From Phycisphaeraceae bacterium (GTDB lineage: Bacteria > Planctomycetota > Phycisphaerae > Phycisphaerales > UBA1924): a DNA stretch of 39,221 nucleotides. The position numbers and the translations under genes were made by a program. The DNA lies in contig JAHBXG010000032.1 in assembly GCA_019636565.1 (NCBI GenBank), forward strand, positions 1-39,221, given 5' to 3'. The notes beneath the pieces are model-generated. The model was given only the letters and a program-made list of their open reading frames with translations. It had not been told where the DNA came from and searched no databases. This document shows positions 1 through 7,340 of this stretch, one piece after another (position 1 is the stretch's first letter; every line of letters starts with the position of its first letter).

Positions 1-841
1 TGTTCGCCAGAAAGTTCGTGATCGTGGAAATCGTGCCGGGCGAGATGGAATCGTTTGGAACGATGCTTCTCGCGCCAGTTGCGCCCGCTTTCAGCAGGTC
101 TGAATAGAAGCCAGACACAACCTCAAGCCCGGAAATGATTTCGCGCAGCGGGTCAAACAGCGGAAGCAGGACGGCGCGCCAGCCGCTGGCGATTTGCTCT
201 CCGAGCCTTGTCATCTCATCGTTGAAGCGTTCCGCCGCTTTGGCCTGTTCCTCTGTCACCGTCGCGCCGGATCGGCGTGCGATAGAAAGACTGTCATTGA
301 ACTCCGCGCCGCTTCCGAACTTCATAACGTCGAAGCCGCCGCGCCCGAAGATTTGGGTAGAGAGAAACGCCGCCGACGCCTGCGGCATTGCCTTCAAGCG
401 GTCGATCAGAAAACCCATCAGGTTTGCCGCCGGAACTCCGGATTTCACAAACTCGGACGCATCGACGCCCAGCCGCTGAAACGACTCCGCAAGTTCCTTG
501 TTCCCGTCCGCCGCCATTCCCAAGTTCTTTGCAAGAAAGTTCAGTAGAGTGCTGACGTTCTCGACGCCGCTCAACTTCCCGGCGAACTCGATCTGGGACA
601 GTTGCTCAATCGGGGTCTGCGTTTCCTTCGCTCGCTTCGCGAGTTTGTCCATTTCCTCGGCCACGCCGCGAATCTTCTCGCTGAAACTGCGAAACGCCTC
701 TCCGATCACTCCACCGGCCATGACAGCAACGAAGGCGGATTGCCAACCGTGCAATTTTCTATTCATGGCTTCAAGCCCAGCCGCCACGCCGGTGTCTTTG
801 AAGCCAACCTCCGCATATGCACTGGCAACCGCGCCGCTCAC
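1..841 (-). CDS. Tail tape measure protein, N-terminal part (runs off the window start)
   Basis: This is the first 280 codons of a tape measure protein, which sets tail length and lines the tail tube. The frame opens with GTG at 841, right after a stop in the same frame, and overlaps the end of the frameshifted tail chaperone; an internal ATG lies at 766. The protein begins with a small globular part and then a long helical, coiled-coil-like stretch rich in K/E/A (FSEKIRGVAEEMDKLAKRAK). It also has the 'ETQTPIEQLSQIEFAGKLSG' type of segment seen in phage tape measures. The frame is still open at base 1. If the molecule is circular it continues in frame at 39221 and ends at 38722, giving 446 residues, which is short for this family. 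Position directly after the G/GT chaperone supports the call strongly. Confidence 0.85.
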   Translation of the reverse strand, partial: MSGAVASAYAEVGFKDTGVAAGLEAMNRKLHGWQSAFVAVMAGGVIGEAFRSFSEKIRGVAEEMDKLAKRAKETQTPIEQLSQIEFAGKLSGVENVSTLLNFLAKNLGMAADGNKELAESFQRLGVDASEFVKSGVPAANLMGFLIDRLKAMPQASAAFLSTQIFGRGGFDVMKFGSGAEFNDSLSIARRSGATVTEEQAKAAERFNDEMTRLGEQIASGWRAVLLPLFDPLREIISGLEVVSGFYSDLLKAGATGARSIVPNDSISPGTISTITNFLAN

Positions 842-842
842 T

Positions 843-1489
843 TCATGCCCCCATCAATTGCCGCAAGTAGTTGAAACTCACTTCTTGCGTTGGCTTCTCT
901 TCCGGGTCCGTCAACAGCACGCGGACCTGTTCGTGCGTCAGTTCCCCGATCTGACCGGGGGTGTATCCGTACCGGCTTGCAAGGGCGGCAAAGATTCGGT
1001 GCCAGTCCGGGCGGCTCCCGTCGTCTTTGCCGCCGCCTGAGGGTTTTCGATCTTCACCCCATTCGCCGCGAGCATCAGCGCCACGAGTTCCTGCAAGTCG
1101 CCGTGGTCCTCAACCAGAGAAACAAACGCCGCCTCATCGACTCCGATCGCCTTCGCGCTGGCAGACGCCGACAGCCAAAGTTGCTTGTGTGTCCCCCGGA
1201 GCGAGCGAATCAGAACGCCGGACAATTCGCCCGCATCGCCCCATGCTTCCGATGCCGAAGCCGCGATCGCCCGCTTCAACTCGTCGCGCTTCATTGCGTC
1301 GGTTTCATCACCGAACACGTCTCGGCACGCCTCGATTCGCTTGATCGTTTCACGCGCCTGCCGGATCGGTTCGTCCCGGCACCACGCGATCAGTTCGCCG
1401 CGCGTCTGTGACAACTTGAACGGCGCGAACGTGAATCGCTTGCCGCCTAGTTCAAACTCTTTTCCCGCACTGAAAAAGGCTTCCGACAT
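843..1489 (-). CDS. Tail assembly chaperone, long frameshifted form (G-T-like)
   Basis: This long product is made by a -1 ribosomal frameshift at 1040-1046. The first 149 residues are shared with the short form. After the slip the ribosome reads 66 more codons to TGA at 843-845. The extension starts with a flexible SGGGK linker and carries a compact domain with DWHRIFAALASRYGYTPGQI and ends FNYLRQLMGA. This 'RYGYTPGQIGELT' pattern is typical of T-type extensions of siphovirus tail chaperones. The long form binds the tape measure while the short form coats it. The stop lies two bases from the GTG of the tape measure gene, as expected for this pair. The extension has no start codon and no ribosome binding site of its own, which supports the fusion. 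Confidence 0.82.
938..1489 (-). CDS. Tail assembly chaperone, short form (G-like)
   Basis: This 183-residue protein starts at ATG 1489 with a strong AGGAG ten bases upstream. It lies between the tail tube gene and the tape measure gene, the fixed position of G-type tail chaperones. The N-terminus (FELGGKRFTFAPFKLSQTR) is a beta strand pair, followed by an alpha-helical body with acidic and Ala-rich helices. The last 35 residues past the slip site are low-complexity (Gln/Ala/Thr/Pro-rich), as is common for the unshifted form. No enzyme motif is present. The function is inferred from position, length and the frameshift architecture rather than from a strong sequence motif. Confidence 0.8.
   Translation of the reverse strand: MSEAFFSAGKEFELGGKRFTFAPFKLSQTRGELIAWCRDEPIRQARETIKRIEACRDVFGDETDAMKRDELKRAIAASASEAWGDAGELSGVLIRSLRGTHKQLWLSASASAKAIGVDEAAFVSLVEDHGDLQELVALMLAANGVKIENPQAAAKTTGAARTGTESLPPLQAGTDTPPVRSGN
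1040..1046 (-). promoter_or_regulatory. Programmed -1 frameshift heptamer A AAC CCT
   Basis: Read on the minus strand in the frame of the short chaperone, the bases are A AAC CCT, which fits X XXY YYZ exactly. After slipping back one base the codons are AAA CCC. The -1 frame then stays open for the whole T-like extension to 843, and the zero frame stops at 938. The site is about 105 bases before the zero-frame stop. No pseudoknot was modelled. Confidence 0.75.
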
Positions 1490-1529
1490 TCTGGCTCCTA
1501 CCCCCGGCCCACTCTCGCCGGACGCTGGC

Positions 1530-1943
1530 CTAGAACGCCGTCACAGCACCGTTCGCGGTCCCGTTCATTGTCCAGCCGACATTCTGCCCGCCCTGCGGAT
1601 CGCCGCTCAGGTTGCAGAGGATCGTGGCGATTCCCTCGACTCCGCTTCCGTCCGCGAAGTACAACTTGAACGCGACCGATTCGTTATCCGCAGACGCCGG
1701 AATCGAAATCGCGTTGGTTGCCGACAGCGAAACCTGCGGCGCGTCACTCTTTACGTCGCCTTCGAGGGTGAATGTCATCCCGCGATTGCCGACAGTGTGC
1801 TCCATCCAGCCGCCGGAAGTCGAGCCGGTCGCATCGCTTATCTGTTTGGTGAAACTCGCTGAACCCTTTTTGATTGCGATTTCGCTGCCCGCGATAAGGG
1901 CACGCACCACCAGTTTCGAGTTCACGCTTTTCGTCACAGCCAT
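1530..1943 (-). CDS. Putative major tail (tube) protein
   Basis: This is a 137-residue protein. The ATG at 1943 (MAVTKSVNSK) is chosen over an in-frame TTG at 1949, with GGAG ten bases upstream. It is all-beta in character and rich in S/T/G: residues about 38-60 (GSTSGGWMEHTVGNRGMTFT) and the C-terminus GWTMNGTANGAVTAF look like the strands of tail tube subunits, which often end in a 'mgfngtG'-type strand. It lies directly upstream of the G/GT chaperone, where the major tail protein is normally encoded. The neighbouring 166-residue protein is an alternative candidate for the tube, so the assignment between the two is not firm. Confidence 0.6.
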   Translation of the reverse strand: MAVTKSVNSKLVVRALIAGSEIAIKKGSASFTKQISDATGSTSGGWMEHTVGNRGMTFTLEGDVKSDAPQVSLSATNAISIPASADNESVAFKLYFADGSGVEGIATILCNLSGDPQGGQNVGWTMNGTANGAVTAF

Positions 1944-1978
1944 TGCCAATCACTCCGCGCGAATTGCTCGCCGCTGGT

Positions 1979-2479
1979 TCAGACTTCGTAGAAAATCGCA
2001 AGGTCGTACGTGATGTCCCCGCCGCTCGCGGTCAGGCGCAGGATGTCGGCAGTCGTCGCCGTCACCACGTGCCCGTCGAACGGGTTATTGAGAACGACCC
2101 ATCCCTTCGGCCCGATCTTCAACGTCGGAGCCGTGCCGCCAAGAATCGTGGTGATTGCGGCTGACGCCGAACCGCCAATGAGCAGGTTGTACCCGGTCGT
2201 CGTCGCCTTGTTCTTGATCGCAATAGCCTTGATCTTCGCCATTGCAACGGTCGTTCCGAACGCATTGGTGACGGACCCGGAAAGGTCGATGTCATCGTTC
2301 GCGGATGCGGAAATCGAACCGGACTTGACGTACACGCCCGACGCCTTGCCGTCGCCGGTGCCGTCAGTGAAGTTTGTCAGCAGGTCCGAAACGGACGACG
2401 ACGCCGCCGCCGACGTGATACCGCTTCCGGCGGTCAACGCCCAAGAAACCAAAGCCTGAACCTTGCCAGTGAATGACAT
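1979..2479 (-). CDS. Virion structural protein of the tail module, unknown role
   Basis: This 166-residue protein starts at ATG 2479. The first 70 residues are rich in S, A, G and T (TAGSGITSAAASSSVSDLL), followed by a beta-rich C-terminal half (TLKIGPKGWVVLNNPFDG and a last strand YDLAIFYEV). No catalytic motif, signal peptide or membrane segment is seen. It lies between the tail terminator-like gene and the tail-tube-like gene, so it is most likely a virion component such as a second tail-tube or decoration protein. I recognise the general pattern from phage structural proteins but cannot name a family. Confidence 0.6.
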   Translation of the reverse strand: MSFTGKVQALVSWALTAGSGITSAAASSSVSDLLTNFTDGTGDGKASGVYVKSGSISASANDDIDLSGSVTNAFGTTVAMAKIKAIAIKNKATTTGYNLLIGGSASAAITTILGGTAPTLKIGPKGWVVLNNPFDGHVVTATTADILRLTASGGDITYDLAIFYEV

Positions 2480-2548
2480 TGCGGATGCTCCCGGTGGGCG
2501 CTATCGCTCCGCTTTATGTTCGTTTTCGCAAGGCTCAATCCGCGCGTG

Positions 2549-2959
2549 CTAGCGTGGCCGGTCGCGCTCGATGCGCGCGGTCAGATCGCACGTCGCCTGA
2601 TACAGCCCGCTCGGAACCTGATAGACGCGCGGAGCCGCCGGGGTGAACACCACAACCATGCCGGGCGCGACGGTATCAAACCCGTGTTCGGACTCGGCCC
2701 AATCGGTGAACTTGACCAGCAAGGCGCTTGCGTCCGCTGGTGAACTGGCGATTGCCGAAACCTGAATTGGGTCATCGTGCGCCCGCTGTGCCGTGTCGTC
2801 TGTGAACGTCCCCGGTGCCGGGGTTTTCAGCACGATGTAGGGAGCCTTTTCGCCCTGCGGAGCCTTGAAGAAATGCACCACGGCCTCGGAGCCGGACGCT
2901 ACGCCCTCGGGCTTGCTCCCCGCGTCCATCCGCGCCTTGATCGCCTGCATGAAGTTCAC
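2549..2959 (-). CDS. Tail terminator / completion-like protein
   Basis: This 136-residue protein uses GTG at 2959, which overlaps the stop of the upstream gene as GTGA; an in-frame ATG lies three codons later. The order of elements (short N-terminal helix, PYIVLKTPAPGTFTDDTA, PIQVSAIASSPADASALLVK, then a C-terminal strand with TCDLTARIERD) matches tail terminator proteins of the gpU / DUF3168 type. These form a ring that ends tail-tube growth and joins it to the head. Its location just after the HK97-gp10-like gene and before the tail genes fits this role. The family assignment is by pattern, not by alignment. Confidence 0.6.
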   Translation of the reverse strand: MNFMQAIKARMDAGSKPEGVASGSEAVVHFFKAPQGEKAPYIVLKTPAPGTFTDDTAQRAHDDPIQVSAIASSPADASALLVKFTDWAESEHGFDTVAPGMVVVFTPAAPRVYQVPSGLYQATCDLTARIERDRPR

Positions 2960-3378
2960 AGGCGGCCACTCCCGTTGAGGATGCCGAAGATGGTCCCCCT
3001 CTCATCTGCGAATGTCGGTCGCAGCCACGGGCGCTCTTTTATGTGCCCGTCGTCTGTTCCAAACTCCAGATAGACCATGTAAATCGCGTTCTCGAAGATG
3101 CCGATTTGGGCGGACAGTTGCCCTTCCCCCCACTTGATCGTGATATTCCGCTGCCCGAAACCAGTCTGTTTCATCGGCGGCTCGCCGGGCTTCGATCGGA
3201 TTTCCCCGTCGCGCCGTACCGCCCGCTTGTTTTTCACGTTTCCCGGCCTGCCAACCTTCGCCTGCAATTTGCCCTTCAGGTGATACGCCGCCTTCACAAC
3301 GCGCGCACGCCCTTCCGCCCGCATCGGCACAAGCAATGCGTTCGGGTTGAACGTCACCTTTCCGACGCACGTAATCAC
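2956..3378 (-). CDS. HK97 gp10-like head-tail / neck protein
   Basis: This 140-residue protein starts at GTG 3378, coupled by a GTGA overlap to the gene before it. It has the signature of the HK97-gp10 family: a basic helical N-terminal half (RAEGRARVVKAAYHLKGKLQ), a mid section with KPGEPPMKQTGF, and a C-terminal EFGTDDGHIKERPWLRPTF motif. In the family the 'EFGT...RPFLRPA' motif is highly characteristic. Such proteins sit at the head-tail junction or are minor tail components. The neighbours (connector-like gene before, tail terminator after) agree. Confidence 0.72.
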   Translation of the reverse strand: MITCVGKVTFNPNALLVPMRAEGRARVVKAAYHLKGKLQAKVGRPGNVKNKRAVRRDGEIRSKPGEPPMKQTGFGQRNITIKWGEGQLSAQIGIFENAIYMVYLEFGTDDGHIKERPWLRPTFADERGTIFGILNGSGRL

Positions 3379-4022
3379 AGCGGCAACTCCACAAGTTCCA
3401 CGTTCGGAAGCATGTCGATCCGGTCGCTATCCGCCGATGCGGACCAGCGGTAGAACGTCCCTCCGATCCTGAATGCGTCGTTCACCCCAAGACTCGGCAT
3501 CGAAGGCAGGTACAGCCGCCACACACGCGCCGGACGCTCTCGCTCATCGTCCGCAACCTCAATGCTCCCCACGTCCATCGGCTGCATCTGCGCGGTGTAC
3601 GAAACGCCCGACGGAACATGGTCAAGCACAACCGCACCCATCGAATCCTTCCGATCAGATAGCCGGTACAACTCGGCCTCTACAACCGTCGCCCCCTCAA
3701 TCACGCACCGCCGCGTCACCATCGCAAACCGCGTCCCCAGCGTGGCGGTATCAACGCTCAGGATCGTGTAGACGCTCCCGTCCGCCCGCGTAGCAATATC
3801 GCCCGGCTTGGCCGGAATGCTCAATGCGTTCGCCTGCGCGTGCAATCGAACGTCCCCCATGCGGTACGCGCCGTCACTCTTCGCGGCCTCGCGGACAGAC
3901 AGCAGCCGTGGTATCAGGCTGACAGGAAACTCCCAAGCGCCCGCCCGATCGCGCACAATAACCGCCTCGTGCCCGTCCATAAGGCTCAGGTCATCCTCGA
4001 TCATTTCGGCAAGTGACGGCAC
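3375..4022 (-). CDS. Putative head-tail joining protein
   Basis: This 215-residue protein starts at GTG 4022, with AAAGG seven bases upstream. The predicted character is mainly beta. The N-terminal 14 residues (MPSLAEMIEDDLSLMDG) are helical. Residues about 70-100 include IPAKPGDIATRADGSVYTIL, similar to the 'd.V...g..y.V.....' strands of head-closure proteins. No enzyme motif is visible. It lies between two tiny genes downstream of the capsid gene and the HK97-gp10-like gene, the place where stopper or head-closure proteins are encoded. The role is inferred mainly from synteny. Confidence 0.5.
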   Translation of the reverse strand: MPSLAEMIEDDLSLMDGHEAVIVRDRAGAWEFPVSLIPRLLSVREAAKSDGAYRMGDVRLHAQANALSIPAKPGDIATRADGSVYTILSVDTATLGTRFAMVTRRCVIEGATVVEAELYRLSDRKDSMGAVVLDHVPSGVSYTAQMQPMDVGSIEVADDERERPARVWRLYLPSMPSLGVNDAFRIGGTFYRWSASADSDRIDMLPNVELVELPL

Positions 4023-4034
4023 ACGCGCCTTTCG

Positions 4035-4274
4035 TCAAAGGTTGCAAGGCACGATTTCGGTCTGGAACTCGAAACACTGACCGCCGCCGTCGCCATCGTC
4101 CCTGATCTTTTTCTGAATCTGGTCGAGAGCGTCAAGCAGCGTTTTCAGATGATCGGCGTGCGAAACCTGTTGGCCGTCAATGTTGTAGTTCGGCTTGGGG
4201 TTCGCCGTCACGTTTTCGATCGCGGCGAGCAGATTGGTTTCGATCTGGGCCAGTGCTTCGCTTGCTGCACTCAT
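4035..4274 (-). CDS. Small virion-module protein, unknown
   Basis: This 79-residue protein starts at ATG 4274, with GGAGGG nine bases upstream. The first 28 residues form a helix (ASEALAQIETNLLAAIENVT). Next is PKPNYNIDGQQVSHADHLKT, a pattern seen in short phage head proteins ('kpsysidGq.vsw.ey...L'), then a second helix and a Cys-containing C-terminus. The two-helix shape and position between capsid and head-tail joining genes suggest a small structural or connector accessory protein. I do not recognise a named family. Confidence 0.55.
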   Translation of the reverse strand: MSAASEALAQIETNLLAAIENVTANPKPNYNIDGQQVSHADHLKTLLDALDQIQKKIRDDGDGGGQCFEFQTEIVPCNL

Positions 4275-4300
4275 CGTTCACCCTCCACCGGGGAACGCGG

Positions 4301-4543
4301 TCAAGCGCCCGGTTCGTCCGGCACTTCCGAGATAACCGCCGCGTGCGCCGTCCGGGTCGCGCCGATCAACTTCAGGAACGCGGGCAAAGCATCCTCTCGG
4401 CTCGCACATTCGACCACGGCTGGTTTCAGGTGCGGAACCGAAACCGAGAACCGCAGCAACTTCGCCGGGGCTTGCTCGGCTGGCGATTCCGCTGGCGATT
4501 CTGATTTCATGGCCTCGTACGCCTCGTGAGACTTCTTTGCCAT
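4301..4543 (-). CDS. Small hypothetical protein next to the capsid gene
   Basis: This 80-residue protein starts at ATG 4543 with GGAG eight bases upstream. The N-terminus is polar and contains a short ESPAESPAEQAP repeat. The C-terminal half (LRFSVSVPHLKPAVVECASR then DALPAFLKLIGA) looks like a small alpha-beta fold. It lies 70 bases downstream of the capsid gene. No function can be assigned. Confidence 0.5.
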   Translation of the reverse strand: MAKKSHEAYEAMKSESPAESPAEQAPAKLLRFSVSVPHLKPAVVECASREDALPAFLKLIGATRTAHAAVISEVPDEPGA

Positions 4544-4613
4544 TGGTCATTCTCCGAAAACACCGGGCGCGACCTTTCGACCGCGCCCGCGTGAGGGAAG
4601 GGGTGATTGCGAC

Positions 4614-5765
4614 TCAGTAGATCGACTTGTAAACCTTGCGGGGCTCGCGGACCACAAACACGCCGCGCTCCGACGCCTTGAACTGCAACTCGGCCTCGCG
4701 GCGATGATCCGGGCCAACCGCGATCAGCGTCAGCGGCCAGTTCTCGCGGTACTGGAACGCGCCGCGAGTATCGCCCAGAATCCAGACCTTCCCGGCCTGA
4801 TCGTCGGTCAATCCCGACGCGACCAAGAGGCTGTAAATGAACGGGCTGCTGAACACACGCCCGCTGTACCGCTTGACATACGGATTGGTTTGCGTGGCAA
4901 TGTTGCTGCCAGAACTGGTCCGCACTTCCAGCATCGGCGAGGTTGCAAGCCGCTCGGCGGTCAGAGCCTTCGTCGGCGGCACCACGATCGTATCGGGCAT
5001 GCAAGCGATCGGATCTCCGGAAACCGGGTCCGTCAATTTCGAGATTGCGACTTCCGCCGCCTCGATGTTGCTGTGGTCAACGAGTACGTTGGTTGCCGAG
5101 TTCGTCCAACTGCCCGAGGTCAGGTACGTGTTGTACGCCGTGCCGTTCCAAGAGAACGGGTTGTCAATACCGAAAACGCCCCGGAGAATCTTTTTCTCCT
5201 TCTGGCTCCCGACAAACTCGCCGACGTAGTTGGCCTGCTCGACCACGCGCCGCGTTTCGTCGCCCAAGACCATTTCGCGGGTGACGCTGATAAACGCGCC
5301 CTTCTTGGTCGTTTCCGGCGTGTCGATGTACTGCTCAGAGAATCCGACCGTCGGGAGTTCGCTGCCTTCGCGCACGTCGAGGTCAGTGCCTTCGATCGCG
5401 CCGGGGAACCCGATGCGCTCAAGCCGCTTGGTCGTCGGCACCACGCTGACAAGTTGCTCGCCGATGTAGGCGGGCTTGCGGTATCCCTCTTCCATCGCGG
5501 CCATGACAAGCCCGCCGACGGTGTTCGTGAACGCCCGCATGGTCACGGGATCGCCCGCTTCCATAAGCATCTGGAACCCGCCGCTGGAATCCTGCCAGCG
5601 CCGAACCGTGTCGTAGCCGAGGAATCCTTCGGCAATCTCTCGCAGGCTGATTTCGCTCTGCTTGATTTCGCCCGCCTTGATGGCTTCGGACAGTTTCAGG
5701 GACACAACTTCCGCGCCCTGTGATTCCACGAGGGTTGCGATTCGGCTTCGGCTCAGAGTGGACAT
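4614..5765 (-). CDS. Major capsid protein (HK97 fold)
   Basis: This 383-residue protein starts at ATG 5765 with GGGAG upstream. Features of HK97-like capsid proteins are visible. There is an N-terminal helical region (1-60), followed by an E-loop-like part with AIEGTDLDVREGSELPTVGF (about 120-140) and a P-domain spine helix region. The middle has KEKKILRGVFGIDNPFSWNG, and a late A-domain segment contains KVWILGDTRGAFQYRENWPL, a common capsid pattern near the C-terminus. Its position after the protease/scaffold and decoration genes is standard. The mature N-terminus after cleavage cannot be determined from the sequence. Confidence 0.85.
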   Translation of the reverse strand: MSTLSRSRIATLVESQGAEVVSLKLSEAIKAGEIKQSEISLREIAEGFLGYDTVRRWQDSSGGFQMLMEAGDPVTMRAFTNTVGGLVMAAMEEGYRKPAYIGEQLVSVVPTTKRLERIGFPGAIEGTDLDVREGSELPTVGFSEQYIDTPETTKKGAFISVTREMVLGDETRRVVEQANYVGEFVGSQKEKKILRGVFGIDNPFSWNGTAYNTYLTSGSWTNSATNVLVDHSNIEAAEVAISKLTDPVSGDPIACMPDTIVVPPTKALTAERLATSPMLEVRTSSGSNIATQTNPYVKRYSGRVFSSPFIYSLLVASGLTDDQAGKVWILGDTRGAFQYRENWPLTLIAVGPDHRREAELQFKASERGVFVVREPRKVYKSIY

Positions 5766-5809
5766 GGCTCAAATCTCCCGGTGCGTTTGTTCGTTTGTTT
5801 GTTGATGGA

Positions 5810-6256
5810 TCAGACGTGCGCCATGATCGCGCTGCGAATGCGGACGATGACGTTGGTGCTGACCTGTCCCGTGACTCGGCCAATCGCCATCGTCGAAGCG
5901 GTTGCGACCGTCGCAACGCCAGTGGAAATCAGGTTGTTGCCGGACGCCTTCGCAATTCCGACAGGTCCGCCGACTGCGGGGGTTCCGGTGGTAATCGGGA
6001 ACACAAACTCGCCGTCCGTTGCAACGCGGATGCGATCGCCAGCGATGCCGCTTCCCAGCGCAATGCCGAGAAACTTGGCCTTCGCGTTGGCCTGCGTGGT
6101 CGCGAGGTCCGTGTCCCATGTCTCAGACGCCGCCGGGTACGGATACCCGGATGAGTTCTGGAGAACGATGTCACCCTTTGCGATGGTGACGCCGGACTGG
6201 AGGACGCCGCTGGTGACTTCGTTCGTGGCGTAGAAACGGTGATTGTGAACTGACAT
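5810..6256 (-). CDS. Capsid decoration-like protein (DUF2190-type)
   Basis: This 148-residue protein starts at ATG 6256 after an AAGGA. It is beta-rich with small residues: ATNEVTSGVLQSGVTIAKGD at the start, FLGIALGSGIAGDRIRVATD in the middle and a V/I-rich C-terminus. The 'G..v...a..G..i.VA..G.f.f' pattern is typical of DUF2190-like and other trimeric decoration proteins that stabilise the expanded head. It sits between the protease/scaffold gene and the major capsid gene, as these often do. Confidence 0.65.
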   Translation of the reverse strand: MSVHNHRFYATNEVTSGVLQSGVTIAKGDIVLQNSSGYPYPAASETWDTDLATTQANAKAKFLGIALGSGIAGDRIRVATDGEFVFPITTGTPAVGGPVGIAKASGNNLISTGVATVATASTMAIGRVTGQVSTNVIVRIRSAIMAHV

Positions 6257-6298
6257 TGTGCTTTTCCTTCGCTTTCGGCGGCATCAGCCGCGTTGGTT

Positions 6299-7288
6299 TC
6301 AGCCCCGGAACGCCTTTGCGGCTTCCTTCGCGTCCATCTCGGCCAGTGATTTGGTTCCGTCCTCAACGCCTTTGGATTCGATCACAGTCTGAACCTTGCT
6401 CGCAGGCTTGTTACCCTTGACGGCACCGGCGATTGCCTTGCGATCCGCGATCAGCGCATCGAGTGCGGCATCGTCTTTCGCTTCCAGCAACTGCGCCCGG
6501 AACGTTTCGGTAACGACGACCGCAGGCAGCGCGGCGGCGGTGAGTTTCGATTCGATCAGCGCCTTGCGATCGGCAAGCGCGATCTTGGCGTTTGCCGCAT
6601 CGAGGTTCTTTTCCGACTCGGCCAACTTGGCCTTGAGTTCAGAGACTTCGCTGGACTCCGCGAGTTCGGCCTTGATCGACTCGGTGAGTTCGATCACGAG
6701 TTCGGGGCGCGCGGTGCGGATGTCGGCCAACTTGGCTTCGGCGAGATTCATGCTCAAAACTCCGGTTGCGTCCGTGGGCGAATCGCCTTCGGACTCGTAA
6801 AGGCTCTTGGTTGTGGCGGGTGAACGCACAATGTCAACGCATTCGACGGCGATAATCTTGGAAATCACTTGCTCGCCACTGACGTTGACGTAAGCGCCGT
6901 CCGCGATGTGGCTCATGCCGAGCGTGTGCGGAAACTTCTCCGCTTGCTCCGCGATCTGGCCCGCTCTCGGGTGCTGTGTGTTGTAGTGAAGATCGGCGTA
7001 CGCGCCGCGCTTGGACTCGTCGAATCGCACGTTACGAAGCACGCCGAACGTGTCCTCAACAATGCGCGCCTTCTTTTTCTCGCCTTCGCCGCCGTTGTGG
7101 TTCAGGTGAACCGGCTTGCCTTCGTACTGCGGAACGGCCTCTCGGATTGCGGCAAGTTCGTAGCGGCGTCCTCTCGGAAGCCCGCCCTTTGACGGCGCTT
7201 TTTCGCCAAGCACCTTGACATCGTGAATAATTCCAGCCGCGCGATCAACCTTTGATCCCGCATCAAGTGCTTCACAAAGAAATGTCAT
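6299..7288 (-). CDS. Prohead protease fused to a scaffold-like C-terminus
   Basis: This 329-residue protein matures the capsid. I start it at ATG 7288, downstream of the MuF-like gene's stop; the open frame extends upstream to 7393 but that part overlaps the previous gene. Residues 1-165 carry a protease-like core. Candidate catalytic residues are His61 or His64 (GKPVHLNHN) and Ser126 (HTLGMSH), followed by IIAVECVDIVRSPATTKSL, which resembles the 'v.eiSlV..PA' strand of HK97/U35-type prohead proteases. Residues about 185-260 are a charged coiled coil (ELKAKLAESEKNLDAANAKI), as expected of a scaffold. A fusion of protease and scaffold is known in several phages. The catalytic residues are assigned by inspection only. 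Confidence 0.75.
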   Translation of the reverse strand: MTFLCEALDAGSKVDRAAGIIHDVKVLGEKAPSKGGLPRGRRYELAAIREAVPQYEGKPVHLNHNGGEGEKKKARIVEDTFGVLRNVRFDESKRGAYADLHYNTQHPRAGQIAEQAEKFPHTLGMSHIADGAYVNVSGEQVISKIIAVECVDIVRSPATTKSLYESEGDSPTDATGVLSMNLAEAKLADIRTARPELVIELTESIKAELAESSEVSELKAKLAESEKNLDAANAKIALADRKALIESKLTAAALPAVVVTETFRAQLLEAKDDAALDALIADRKAIAGAVKGNKPASKVQTVIESKGVEDGTKSLAEMDAKEAAKAFRG

Positions 7289-7340
7289 GCGCTCAGAGGC
7301 CACGCCATAAGTTCGTTTGCGGTATTGCGAATCCGCGCGG

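Noticed and set aside
4704..5723. Long plus-strand open frame opposite the capsid gene
   Set aside because: It is a shadow of the clearly coding capsid frame. It has Arg/Gly/Asp-rich composition without any motif and no ribosome binding site.
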